DNA from: Solidesulfovibrio alcoholivorans DSM 5433
GTDB lineage: Bacteria; Desulfobacterota; Desulfovibrionia; Desulfovibrionales; Desulfovibrionaceae
Direction: 5' to 3'
Length of the DNA stretch: 64,000 nucleotides
Assembly: GCF_000702665.1 (NCBI RefSeq)
Contig: NZ_JNJA01000004.1
Span: forward strand, 248,001 to 312,000
The position numbers and the translations under genes were made by a program. The notes below the pieces were generated by a model. It did not search any database. It saw nothing but the letters and a program-made list of their open reading frames with translations, and was not told the origin of the DNA. Within the stretch, counting starts at the first letter, position 1. Every line of letters starts with the position of its first letter. Shown here piece by piece: positions 24,466-33,002 of this stretch.

Positions 24466-27045
24466 ATGCGGCAATGCTGGTGTGGAGTGGGCGGGCTCGA
24501 GCCCTTCAGCGACGGGTACATGCTGTGTCCGGCCTGCGGCACGTTGGTGTCGCGGGAGGAGCGCGCCGAAGGCTACGGCCGCGACTACTGGTACGGCCAT
24601 CAGGAGGCCGACCTGGGCCAGCCGTCCATCGAGGCCCGGGCGAGGCTCGATTTGCCGGAGCGTTGCGTCTACTGGCTGCGGCGGTTCTTGCGCGCCTGCC
24701 TGCCCCCGGGCGACGTGCTGGAGCTTGGCTGCGCCCACGGCGGCTTCACGGCCCTGTTGATGCGGGCGGGATTTTCCGCCCGGGGCCTGGAGCTCGACGC
24801 CTCCGTGGCCGGGCTTGCCCGGGACACCTTCGGCGTCTCCATGCTGACCGGCCCCCTGGAGGAGCAGGACATCGCGCCGGGGAGCCTCGCCGCCGTGGTG
24901 CTCATGGACGTGCTCGAACATCTGCCCGATCCCGTGGGCCTGCTGCGCCGGGTGATGGGCCTTTTAGCCCCCGGCGGCGTGGTCTTCGTCCAGACGCCGC
25001 GCTTTCCGGCGGGCATGACCCACGGCAGCCTTGTTGCGGCGGAAGATCCTTTCCGGAGCATGCTGCTGCCCGCCGAACACCTCTATCTTTACAGCGAAAA
25101 AGCCGTACGCGAGCTTTTTGCTTTCGCCGGCATGGACCATTTGCGCTTCGAGCAAGCGCTTTTTCCGTATGACATGCTGTTTACGGCAAGCCGCGCGCCG
25201 CTTGCCGACCATGGCCGCGAGGCAATGGCGCAGGCGCTTTTGCGCACGCCGGACGGCCGGTTCGTCCTGGCCATGCTCGATCTGGCCGCGCGGGCCGAGG
25301 CGGCCGAGGCCCAGGCCGCGAAGCTGTGCGGCGACGACGCGGCCGCGCGCGGCGGGCTCGAGGGCGTCCTCCGCGAGACGACTTCGGGCTGGGTGAGCCA
25401 GGGGCGCTTGCCCGAACTGGTGAATAAGGCGCTCCTGCGCGTCGGGCGCGTGGCCTGGATGTACAACAAGGCCGTCAAATACGTGCTGGCCAGGCGCATG
25501 GCCCGAAGCGAGCTTCCCGCGCGCGCGTCAGACGGCGAAGCGCTCGTGCTCGTGGACCTGACGCCGGTGCTCCCCGGCGGGGACAACGGCGGGGCCAAGC
25601 TCATGACCATATTGCTCCTGCACGAGCTGCGCGCCATGCGGCCGGACTGGCGCTTCGTGTGCGTCGTTTCCGACGCCGCCTACGAGGAGCTCGCGCACCT
25701 GGACGCGCCGAACGTGGAGCGGGTGCGCGCCGGCGTCATCGGCATGGTCCGGGGCATTTCAACCTGGCGGGGCAGGAAGGTCGATCTGCTTTTTTGTCCC
25801 TTCACCATGCCCTATTACCAGCACCCCGACGTGCCCGCCGTTTCCGTGATTTACGACCTGCAATACGCCTATTATCCGCAGTTTTTCACACCCGAGGAGG
25901 AAGCGGGGCGGGAGCGGACGTTCCTGACCGCCGCGAGGGCCTGCGAGCGGCTGGTGTGCATCTCGGACTTCGCCCGCGATACGGTGCTGGAGCAGGGCAA
26001 CGTGCCGCCGGGCCGCACGGCGACCATCCACATTTCCCTGCCGCGCCGGCTCTCTCGCACCGCACCCGAGGCCGTGGCCGCCGCGCGGGCGCGCCTGGGC
26101 CCTGGAGACGATCCCTATTTCCTCTATCCCGCCAATTTCTGGCCCCACAAGAACCACCGCATGCTGCTGACGGCGTTCGGCATGCTCTGCGCCGCGCGGC
26201 CCAAGGATTCGGTGCGCCTCGTGCTCACCGGCGCGGACACGGGCCTGCGCCAGGAGCTCGGTCGCGCCGTGGCGCACCTCGGGCTCGAAGGGCGCGTGGT
26301 TTTTGCCGGCTACGTGGCCGACGAAGAGCTTTCAGCGCTTTTGACCGGCGCGGCTGCACTGGTTTTCCCCTCGCTCTTCGAGGGCTTCGGCATGCCGCTC
26401 GTCGAGGCCATGGCCGTGGGCACGCCCATCGTCTGCGCAAACGTCACGAGCCTGCCCGAGGTCGGCGGCGAGGCCGCGCTCTACTTCGACCCGCGCCGCC
26501 CCGACGACATGGCGCAGGCCATGGGCCGCATCCTGGACGAGCCGGTGCTCGCCGCGGCGCTTGTGGCCAAGGGGCGCGAACGCCTGTCCGTCTTCGGCGG
26601 GCCCGAGGACATGGCGCGCAAGTACCTCGCGGTCTTTACGGACGTGCTCACGCGCCCCGTGTCCCAGAGCACGGCCGTGCGCGGGCTTTACGGCGACGGC
26701 TGGTGCGGCGCGCGGCTCTTCGTCGCCTACGGTCCGGCCGCGCACCGCCAATGGCTGCGGGCGCGCTTCGCCTTGCCGGCGGAGGCTCCTTCTGGCCGCG
26801 TGCGCATCGAGGCCTTTCTCGACGGCAAGCGCATCGGCCCGGCACGCACACTTGCCCGGGGCAAGGAAACGTCCTTTTCCATCGATCTCGCGCCCCACGG
26901 CGGCTATGTGGAATTCTTCTTCGACGGTGCGCGCCGGGGGGAAGGCGCGGACCGGCGCAAGCTGGCCGCGCGCTGCCTGGAGCTGCGCCTGACCGACGGC
27001 GCGCGCGAGGTCGATCTGCGCTACGACGAGGCGGCCCATGGCTAG
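24466..27045 (+). CDS. SAM methyltransferase fused to a GT4 glycosyltransferase
   Basis: An 859-residue protein. Residues 1-30 form a zinc-ribbon-like finger (Cys4, Cys6, Cys21, Cys24). Residues about 65-250 form a class I methyltransferase with the SAM loop VLELGCAHGGFTALL (about 84-98) and VVLMDVLEHLPDP. A linker with a coiled part follows. Residues about 360-735 are a GT4 enzyme (LYPANFWPHKNHRMLLTAF; FPSLFEGFGMPLVEAM near 635-650). The last 120 residues are a beta-rich domain I do not recognise. Methylation and glycosylation in one chain suggest a polymer-capping or chain-length enzyme for the exported polysaccharide; that is inference. GGAG precedes ATG 24466. Confidence 0.85.
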   Translation: MRQCWCGVGGLEPFSDGYMLCPACGTLVSREERAEGYGRDYWYGHQEADLGQPSIEARARLDLPERCVYWLRRFLRACLPPGDVLELGCAHGGFTALLMRAGFSARGLELDASVAGLARDTFGVSMLTGPLEEQDIAPGSLAAVVLMDVLEHLPDPVGLLRRVMGLLAPGGVVFVQTPRFPAGMTHGSLVAAEDPFRSMLLPAEHLYLYSEKAVRELFAFAGMDHLRFEQALFPYDMLFTASRAPLADHGREAMAQALLRTPDGRFVLAMLDLAARAEAAEAQAAKLCGDDAAARGGLEGVLRETTSGWVSQGRLPELVNKALLRVGRVAWMYNKAVKYVLARRMARSELPARASDGEALVLVDLTPVLPGGDNGGAKLMTILLLHELRAMRPDWRFVCVVSDAAYEELAHLDAPNVERVRAGVIGMVRGISTWRGRKVDLLFCPFTMPYYQHPDVPAVSVIYDLQYAYYPQFFTPEEEAGRERTFLTAARACERLVCISDFARDTVLEQGNVPPGRTATIHISLPRRLSRTAPEAVAAARARLGPGDDPYFLYPANFWPHKNHRMLLTAFGMLCAARPKDSVRLVLTGADTGLRQELGRAVAHLGLEGRVVFAGYVADEELSALLTGAAALVFPSLFEGFGMPLVEAMAVGTPIVCANVTSLPEVGGEAALYFDPRRPDDMAQAMGRILDEPVLAAALVAKGRERLSVFGGPEDMARKYLAVFTDVLTRPVSQSTAVRGLYGDGWCGARLFVAYGPAAHRQWLRARFALPAEAPSGRVRIEAFLDGKRIGPARTLARGKETSFSIDLAPHGGYVEFFFDGARRGEGADRRKLAARCLELRLTDGAREVDLRYDEAAHG

Positions 27046-27934
27046 GCCGAGCATCAGCGTCGTCACGCCCTCGTACAACCAGGGGCGCTTCATCGGCCGC
27101 ACCATCGAAAGCGTGCTCTCCCAGGGCGTCGACGGTCTGGAATACGTGGTCATGGACGGCGGCAGCACGGACGAAACCGTAAGCATCCTGGAACGCTATG
27201 CGGCGGCGGGGAAGCTGCGCTACGTGAGCGAACGCGACAAGGGCCAGCCCGACGCGGTCAACAAGGGCATCGCCGCGACCTCGGGCGAGGTCATCGCCTG
27301 GCTCAATTCCGATGACGTCTATTTCTCGGGGGCCTTTGAAGCGGTACTTGAAGTTTTCGAAAAGAATCCTGAAGTGGATGTCGTTTACGGCGACGGGGAC
27401 CACATCGACGTGGACGATGCCGTGATCGAGCCGTACCCGGCCGAGCCCTTCGACCTGGAGCGCCTGAAAAGCCGCTGCATCCTTTGTCAGCCGGCGGCGT
27501 TTTTCCGGCGACGCATCGTGGAGCGCCTGGGCGTGCTCGACCTGCGCTGGCAGTACACCCTCGATTACGAGTTCTGGCTGCGTCTGGCCAAGGGCGGCGC
27601 GGTCTTTGCCTATCTGCCGCGAAAGCTCGCCGGGTCTCGCTTTTACCCGCAGACGAAGACGTCTGGCGCAAAGCTTAAGGTGCACGCGGAAATAAACGAC
27701 ATGCAGGTCGCGACCTTCGGCCGCGCGCCGGACCGCTGGCTGGCCAATTACGCCCATGCCCTGGTGCGTGAGAAGTGGCGGCTTCGGGAGGGGGGACCGC
27801 TTTTCACCCCGGCCGTGGCCCTGGCGTCCCTTGGCGCTTCCCTGCGCTGGAACCGGGGCGTTTCGCCGGCCCTTTGCCGCGCGGCGGCGTCCTGGCTTTC
27901 ACGCGGACTTCTTTTCCCGGACGCGTCCTTATGA
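27038..27934 (+). CDS. Glycosyltransferase family 2
   Basis: A 298-residue GT-A fold enzyme: ISVVTPSYNQGRFIGRTIESV, VVMDGGSTDETVSIL, RDKGQPDAVNKGIA and the metal-binding WLNSDD. FWLRLAK is the later conserved ED/W region (DYEFWLRL). It resembles WcaA-like transferases and the GT2 half of the two-domain protein on the opposite strand. Its start overlaps the end of the methyltransferase-glycosyltransferase gene by eight bases, and its stop overlaps the next gene (ATGA), so all three are tightly coupled. Confidence 0.88.
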   Translation: MARPSISVVTPSYNQGRFIGRTIESVLSQGVDGLEYVVMDGGSTDETVSILERYAAAGKLRYVSERDKGQPDAVNKGIAATSGEVIAWLNSDDVYFSGAFEAVLEVFEKNPEVDVVYGDGDHIDVDDAVIEPYPAEPFDLERLKSRCILCQPAAFFRRRIVERLGVLDLRWQYTLDYEFWLRLAKGGAVFAYLPRKLAGSRFYPQTKTSGAKLKVHAEINDMQVATFGRAPDRWLANYAHALVREKWRLREGGPLFTPAVALASLGASLRWNRGVSPALCRAAASWLSRGLLFPDASL

Positions 27935-29073
27935 AGATCGGCTTCGACGTCTCCCAGACCGGCGCGGGCAAGGCGGGCTGTGGCTACTTCGCCGCCGGGC
28001 TGCTCGATGCGCTTTCCCGCGTGGATGAACGCAACGAGTATGTCCTCTATCCCGCGTTCGGCGATTTTTTCTGGGAGCCGCGCCCCAAGGCCTGCCTGCG
28101 CCCGGCCGGCGGGCGCTTCCGCACGGGGCCGACGTTTCGCCAGTTCACGTCCCAGAAGCGCTTCTTTCGCCAGCCGCCGCCGGATTTCGAAGCCCGCCTC
28201 GGCGCGCCGGACATCATACACGCCAACAATTTCTACTTCCCCACGGGGCTTTCCCGGGCGCGCTGCGTCTACACGCTTTACGACCTGTCGTTTCTGGTCG
28301 AGCCGGCCTGGACCACCGAGGGCAACCGCACGGGCTGCTTCGACGGCGTGTTTCGCGCCGCGACTGCAGCCGACTGGATTGTTTCCATTTCCGAATATTC
28401 CCTTAAGCACTTCTTGAAGGTTTTCCCGCGCTATCCCCGGGAGCGGACAACGGTCGCGCCGCTGGCCAGCCGCTTTTGCGAAACCTCGCCGCGCGAGAAA
28501 CCGAAGGCCGTCGGCGACCTTGCGCCGGGCGGCTTCTGGCTGTGCGTGGGCACCATCGAGCCGCGCAAGAACCACGAGCGCTTGTTCGCGGCCTATGCGG
28601 CCTGGCTGCGCGAGACGGGCGGGGACATGCCGCTGGTGCTGGCCGGCGGCAAGGGCTGGCTCATGGACGACGTGGCGCGCACGGTGCGCGAGCTCGGCAT
28701 CGCGGACAAGCTCGTTTTCACGGGCTACGTCTCCGACGCCGAACTGGCGTGGCTCTACGCCTCGTGCCACGCCTTCCTTTATCCGTCGCTCTTCGAGGGC
28801 TTCGGCCTGCCGGTGCTCGAGGCCATGAGCCTGGGCGCGGCGGTTGTCTGCTCCGACGCGACTTCGCTTCCCGAGGTCGCCGGCGACGCGGCCGTGCTGG
28901 TCGATCCCCTGGACGTCGGCGGGCTGTGCCGGGCCATGGCCGCGGTCACGGACGACGCGGCCCTGCGCGAGGGCCTGCGGCGCAAGTCGCTCAAGCGGGC
29001 GGGGCTTTTTTCCTGGGAAAAAACGGCGGGCGCAGTGTTGGCCTGCTATAACAGGTTGTGTTCTTGCCCGTAG
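27931..29073 (+). CDS. Glycosyltransferase family 4
   Basis: A 380-residue GT-B enzyme, last gene of the exporter operon. The N-terminus MKIGFDVSQTGAGKAGCGYF is typical of mannosyl/rhamnosyl GT4 proteins. Donor-domain motifs are CVGTIEPRKNHERLFAAY and YPSLFEGFGLPVLEAMS. ATG 27931 overlaps the preceding stop codon. It is followed by an 87-base gap and then the convergent AT-rich gene. The specific sugar is unknown. Confidence 0.88.
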   Translation: MKIGFDVSQTGAGKAGCGYFAAGLLDALSRVDERNEYVLYPAFGDFFWEPRPKACLRPAGGRFRTGPTFRQFTSQKRFFRQPPPDFEARLGAPDIIHANNFYFPTGLSRARCVYTLYDLSFLVEPAWTTEGNRTGCFDGVFRAATAADWIVSISEYSLKHFLKVFPRYPRERTTVAPLASRFCETSPREKPKAVGDLAPGGFWLCVGTIEPRKNHERLFAAYAAWLRETGGDMPLVLAGGKGWLMDDVARTVRELGIADKLVFTGYVSDAELAWLYASCHAFLYPSLFEGFGLPVLEAMSLGAAVVCSDATSLPEVAGDAAVLVDPLDVGGLCRAMAAVTDDAALREGLRRKSLKRAGLFSWEKTAGAVLACYNRLCSCP

Positions 29074-29160
29074 AGGCGGCGTTGCACGGGCAAGGCCGTC
29101 GTCACGGGAAATTCGGGCGTCCATTACCGTCGTCGCACTGTTGCCTGACAGGGGAGCCGA

Positions 29161-29637
29161 TCAATTGTTGGCTGCGCATGCTGCAAGGTTATAAGCTTTG
29201 TATGTGTTTAAGATAAATTCGATTTCTTCTTGTGTTAGAATAGAGGAGAAAGACGTGTCTGTACTATCTTTCTGGTGACAATGCGACATCACATAGCATG
29301 TCTTTGTGTAAAATTTAATTAAATCAATAGGAAGTTCAAAAATATCGAGGATTCTTCCTTTCCTGTACGCTTCAAGGACAGGCTGCGGGCAAGGAGGCTT
29401 GACTAGAGCAATTACTTCCATGCCTAGGCGTCCATAGCGGTATATTTGCTGAATGGATGCTTGCATGTCTGAACTTATTTCTACATAGGCCAGGCGAATT
29501 TTTTTATTTTTTTCAAACAACGGGACAGCTTCGTTGATATTGCGTGCCAGAATGACATCGTAAATCGAAGAGATGGAGATGGCCATTGCTGAAAGTTCAG
29601 TGTTGTCTGAACATAAAATGAATACACTTTCGGGCAA
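29161..29637 (-). CDS. AT-rich orphan: degenerate receiver-like (pseudo-receiver) protein
   Basis: A 158-residue protein, encoded by DNA strikingly poorer in GC than its neighbours. The order of strands and helices resembles a response-regulator receiver: VFILCSDN (strand 1), YDVILARNINEAVPLFEKN, RLAYVEIS (strand 3), MEVIALVKPP (strand 4) and RKGRILDIFELPIDLIKFY. At strand 3 the phospho-acceptor Asp is replaced (VEIS), and the acidic pair and final Lys-Pro are missing, so phosphorylation is unlikely. A C-terminal helix LTQEEIEFILNTYKAY follows. TTG 29637 has AAAGG eight bases before it, and TATAAT lies at 29680-29685 on the minus strand. Probably acquired by transfer. Confidence 0.65.
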   Translation of the reverse strand: MPESVFILCSDNTELSAMAISISSIYDVILARNINEAVPLFEKNKKIRLAYVEISSDMQASIQQIYRYGRLGMEVIALVKPPCPQPVLEAYRKGRILDIFELPIDLIKFYTKTCYVMSHCHQKDSTDTSFSSILTQEEIEFILNTYKAYNLAACAANN

Positions 29638-29689
29638 CGCTTTCGCCTTTATTGCTAAGTTGAAATGGAATGATTTTTGATTATAAAGT

Positions 29690-29923
29690 CGCTACTCCTT
29701 CTTTGCGGTTACAACTCATTCGCTGAGGATGCTCGGGACACACAGGGGCGGAGCGCCCCGGAAACGCGCGATCGCTCCCCGGGGCTTTTTGAAAAACCGC
29801 ATTGTCCTCGCATCGCAGGGGAGCCCCCTTACGGTGCGGGGAAATCCTCAGGGGTATTTGGTGGGATTGTCGCCGGGGCGTACTGTCCGACGAATTTGCC
29901 GGCGGTTATGCGGGGGCGGCCCG
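29690..29923. other. Intergenic stretch without a supported gene
   Basis: Short frames exist on both strands but none has a recognisable product or start signal. A hairpin GGGGCG-GAG-CGCCCC is at 29745-29759, and a GC-rich palindromic stretch with a T5 run follows near 29774-29790, which could terminate plus-strand transcription. Otherwise nothing is seen. Confidence 0.4.
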
Positions 29924-30240
29924 TTATTCCCGCTTGCGCACGTCGCCCCGCCAGCGATTGAGCGGCGCGCAGCAGCCGTGCCCGATACCAAGCAGAAACC
30001 TCATGTGTTCGCCGCGTGCAGGGTCTTCGGCCAGGCGACAGCGGTAGCGGCCGCTTGCAGCGTCCCAATACAGGTCGGGGCAACGCTTCAAGTAGCCGTA
30101 GAGGATGTGCGACTCCACGCACGGGTCCGACAGGCAACACCAGCCGCACCCGACGCAGGGCAGGGAACTCAGGTTCGAGGCAGACGGGCTGCCTGGCCGG
30201 TAACCGGGCCAGGCAGTGCCGGAGGCGTCATGGATGGCAT
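29924..30240 (-). pseudogene. Cysteine-rich small protein, frameshifted or with an unresolved start
   Basis: The minus-strand frame ending at TAA 29924-29926 encodes a convincing cysteine-rich protein: LPCVGCGWCCLSDPC, then SHILYGYLKRCPDLYWD, RYRCRLAEDP and GIGHGCCAPLNRWRGD. The CxxCGxCC pattern suggests an iron-sulfur or zinc site. No ATG, GTG or TTG precedes the first cysteines in this frame. A good start (ATG 30240, AGGAG ten bases before) lies in another frame that stops at 30169-30171, just before the cysteine block. One indel near 30175 would join them. It is either a recent pseudogene, a sequencing error, or a shorter form starting at GTG 30118 without most cysteines. Confidence 0.5.
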
Positions 30241-30373
30241 GGCGTCGTGGCTCCTGTGGCGGCCCCGTGACCGAAGCGGGACCTTGTTGGCGTTGCGTTT
30301 CCCCGGCACCGTATGCCGCTTCGGCTGCCTGGCCAAGCGATTTCGGGTCAATTCATCTTGCACGATTCCCGGC

Positions 30374-30404
30374 TTGACATCTTGATGCAACTCTGTTGCA
30401 TCAA
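30374..30404 (+). promoter_or_regulatory. znu promoter with a perfect palindromic zinc-operator candidate
   Basis: TTGACA (30374-30379) is a consensus -35. Overlapping the expected -10 is a perfect inverted repeat, TTGATGCAAC-TCT-GTTGCATCAA (30382-30404; the arms are 10 bases). It lies 45 bases before the znuA start, and zur is the fourth gene downstream. Position and symmetry fit a Fur-family Zur operator that blocks RNA polymerase when zinc is plentiful. The assignment to Zur is inferred from context. Confidence 0.7.
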
Positions 30405-30449
30405 GCCATCGGTCGCGCCCGCAACATGTGGCGCGCCAAGGGAGTAGTC

Positions 30450-31391
30450 ATGAAGAAACTCTTTGCCTTGATTGTGGGAATCGTTTTCGCCTGGAGCGCG
30501 CCGGCGGCGGCGAAAACGCTCGTAGCGGTGAGCATCGCGCCCCAGGCGTATTTTCTCAAGCAAATCGCCGGCGACCGGGTGGACGCGCTGGTCATGGTGC
30601 CGCCCGGCGCCGACGCCCACACCTACGAACCCAAGCCCCGCCAGCTGGCGGAACTCGGCAAGGCGGCCCTCTATTTCGGCATCGGCATGGATTTCGAAAA
30701 CGCCTGGTTGCCGCGTTTCAAGGCCGCCAATCCGAACATGGTCGTCGTGCGCACGGACGCCGGCATCGAAAAAATACCCATGGTCGCCCATGAAGACGAG
30801 GACGACCATGGCCACGACGCGCACGCCAAGGAGGAAAAGGGAGCGGGGCACCACGAGGAAGGCCATCACCACGAGGCCGGCGAGCCCGATCCCCATGTCT
30901 GGCTTTCGCCCAGGCTCGCCAAGGTGCTGGGTGCGTCCATGCGCGACGCCCTGGTCAAGACCGATCCACAGGGCGCGGCCGACTACGCCGCCGGCTACGA
31001 ACGCTTCGCGGCCTCTTGCGATGCCCTGGCCGCCGGCATACAACAACAGTTTGCCGATCTGCCCCCGGGCGAGCACAAATTCATGGTGTTTCATCCGTCC
31101 TGGGGGTATTTCGCCCGTGACTTCGGCCTGACCCAGGAGCCCATCGAGGCGCTCGGCCGCGAACCCGGGCCCAAGGCCCTGGCGGCGCTCGTGCGCGAGG
31201 CCAAAAAGGACGGCGTCAAAGTAGTTTTCGTCCAGCCGCAGATGAGCTCCCGCCAGGCGCAAGCCATTGCCCAGGCCATCGGCGGCGAAGTCGCGGCCCT
31301 GGACCCCCTGGCCGAGGACTGGGCGGCCAATCTCGAAAACGCGGCCAAGGCCCTGCGCCAGGGCATGGCCGGACAAACGGAGCACAAGTGA
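30450..31391 (+). CDS. znuA: Zinc ABC transporter substrate-binding protein
   Basis: A 313-residue periplasmic protein with a cleavable signal peptide (MKKLFALIVGIVFAWSAPAAA). It belongs to the cluster A-I metal-binding family: VSIAPQAYFLKQIAGDRV, PPGADAHTYEPKP (metal His), DPHVWLSPR, and MVFHPSWGYFARDFGL. A His/Asp/Glu-rich loop at about residues 112-145 is typical of zinc rather than manganese binders. AGGGAG precedes ATG 30450; earlier in-frame codons lie in the operator and are not used. The stop overlaps the GTG of znuC. Confidence 0.93.
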   Translation: MKKLFALIVGIVFAWSAPAAAKTLVAVSIAPQAYFLKQIAGDRVDALVMVPPGADAHTYEPKPRQLAELGKAALYFGIGMDFENAWLPRFKAANPNMVVVRTDAGIEKIPMVAHEDEDDHGHDAHAKEEKGAGHHEEGHHHEAGEPDPHVWLSPRLAKVLGASMRDALVKTDPQGAADYAAGYERFAASCDALAAGIQQQFADLPPGEHKFMVFHPSWGYFARDFGLTQEPIEALGREPGPKALAALVREAKKDGVKVVFVQPQMSSRQAQAIAQAIGGEVAALDPLAEDWAANLENAAKALRQGMAGQTEHK

Positions 31392-32179
31392 CCCGACCGG
31401 TCGTTGCAATCCGCGACCTGACGTTTTCCTACAACGGCCAGGCGGCCCTTTCCGGGGTCGACCTGGCCGTTGCGCCCGGAGAGCGTCTCGCCGTGCTCGG
31501 CCCCAACGGCGGGGGCAAGACCACGCTTTTAAAGCTCATTCTCGGCATTTTGCGCCCGAGTTCCGGGAGCATTGCCGTCTTTGGCGAGGAACCCGGGCGC
31601 AACAGCCGCTATATCGGCTACGTCCCCCAGCGCCTGGAAGGCGCGTCCGCGCGCAAGGACCTGCCCATCCGCGTCCTCGAAGTGACACTCATGGGCCTGC
31701 TTGCCCCGGGGCGGCATGGTTTCCGCTATTCCCGGCAGGAGATTCACAAGGCCGAGGAAGCCCTTGCCCGCGTGGAAATGCACGCTTTCAAGGACCGCCG
31801 CTTTTGCGACCTCTCCGGCGGCCAGCAGCAGCGGACGCTCATCGCCCGCGCCCTGGTCTCGGACCCGGAGCTCCTCATTCTCGACGAACCCACGGCCAAC
31901 ATCGATCCCCAAGGCAAGTTCTGTCTCTACGAGGTGCTCGCGCGCATCGGCCAGGGCGTGACCTCGCTCGTGGTCAGCCACGACATGAGCATCCTGGCCG
32001 CGGGGGTGACGGCCGTGGCCTGCGTCAACGGCCGGCTGCTCCACGCCCCGGAGCCCAGGCTCACCAAGGAAATGGTCGATCTCCTCTACGGGGTGCACAG
32101 CCACAGCTGCCCCATGGACGCCTTCCTGCGCCGCATGCCGCCGGATCTCGCGGCCATTGTCCCTCCGGAGCGCCGATGA
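31388..32179 (+). CDS. znuC: Zinc ABC transporter ATP-binding protein
   Basis: A 263-residue ATPase: VLGPNGGGKTTLLKLILG (Walker A), CDLSGGQQQRTLIARAL (signature), LLILDEPTANID (Walker B) and VVSHDMS (switch His). It powers zinc import with ZnuA and ZnuB. GTG 31388 overlaps the znuA stop, and its own stop overlaps the znuB ATG. The C-terminus has a short HSHSC segment that could bind metal. Confidence 0.92.
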   Translation: MTRPVVAIRDLTFSYNGQAALSGVDLAVAPGERLAVLGPNGGGKTTLLKLILGILRPSSGSIAVFGEEPGRNSRYIGYVPQRLEGASARKDLPIRVLEVTLMGLLAPGRHGFRYSRQEIHKAEEALARVEMHAFKDRRFCDLSGGQQQRTLIARALVSDPELLILDEPTANIDPQGKFCLYEVLARIGQGVTSLVVSHDMSILAAGVTAVACVNGRLLHAPEPRLTKEMVDLLYGVHSHSCPMDAFLRRMPPDLAAIVPPERR

Positions 32180-32994
32180 TCGCGGACATCATTTCCCTGC
32201 CGTTCATGCAGCACGCCTGTCTGGCGGCGCTTCTGGCCGCACTGTGCTGCGGCGTCATGGGTACCCTGGTCGTTGCCAACCGCATGGTCTTTCTGGCCGG
32301 CGGCGCGGCGCACGCCGCCTACGGAGGCGTGGGGCTCGCCTATTTCCTGGTCCTGCCCGTACTGCCCGTGACCGTCGCCTTCACCGTGACCGCCGCCCTG
32401 TGCATGGCCGCCCTGACCCGGCGGCGCGTGGAGGACACCGATACCGTCATCGGCGTGCTCTGGGCCGCGGGCATGGCCTTCGGCATCATCCTTCTGGACG
32501 TGACCCCGGGCTACAAGCCCGACCTCATGAGCTATCTTTTCGGCAGCATCATCACCGTCCCCGTGGCCGACCTCTACGCCTTGGCCGCGTTGGCCGTCGT
32601 GCTGTGCGCCGTGACGCTGCGCCACTACAACGGCTTCGTGGCCATGGCCTTCGACCGGGAGTTCGCCGCGGTGCGCGGCGCGCCGGTCGGCATGCTGCAT
32701 TACCTGCTTACGGCCCTGGCCGCGGTCACGGTGGTGCTGCTCATCCGCGTGGCCGGGCTCATCCTCGTCATCGCGCTGCTGTCCGTGGCCCCGAGCCTGG
32801 CGCTACGGCGTACGGCCTCCATGGGGCGGGCCATGTTCCTGGCCACGGCGCTCAACGTCTTTTTCTGCCTGGCTGGCCTGGCCCTGGCCTACGGCTGCGA
32901 CCTGACTTCGGGCGCGGCGATCATCGCCGTGGCCGCCGCGACCTACTTCCTGTCCCTGTTGCCGGGCCTGCGCGGCCATGGGCACGGAGCGTAG
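32176..32994 (+). CDS. znuB: Zinc ABC transporter permease
   Basis: A 272-residue integral membrane protein with about eight helices, of the ABC-3 family. The signatures are FLAGGAAHAAYGGVGLAYF near the start and the later DREFAAVRGAPVGMLHYLL cytoplasmic loop. It forms the inner-membrane path for zinc. The ATGA overlap with znuC shows coupling. It ends eight bases before zur. Confidence 0.92.
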   Translation: MIADIISLPFMQHACLAALLAALCCGVMGTLVVANRMVFLAGGAAHAAYGGVGLAYFLVLPVLPVTVAFTVTAALCMAALTRRRVEDTDTVIGVLWAAGMAFGIILLDVTPGYKPDLMSYLFGSIITVPVADLYALAALAVVLCAVTLRHYNGFVAMAFDREFAAVRGAPVGMLHYLLTALAAVTVVLLIRVAGLILVIALLSVAPSLALRRTASMGRAMFLATALNVFFCLAGLALAYGCDLTSGAAIIAVAAATYFLSLLPGLRGHGHGA

Positions 32995-33002
32995 AGGCGT
33001 AC

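Noticed and set aside
29677..29961. A 94-codon plus-strand frame after the AT-rich gene
   Set aside because: No ribosome site, no homology-like pattern, and it crosses hairpins; composition fits chance.
30396..30449. An upstream in-frame start for znuA within the palindrome
   Set aside because: It would add residues before a clear signal peptide and lacks a ribosome site; ATG 30450 has AGGGAG at proper spacing.
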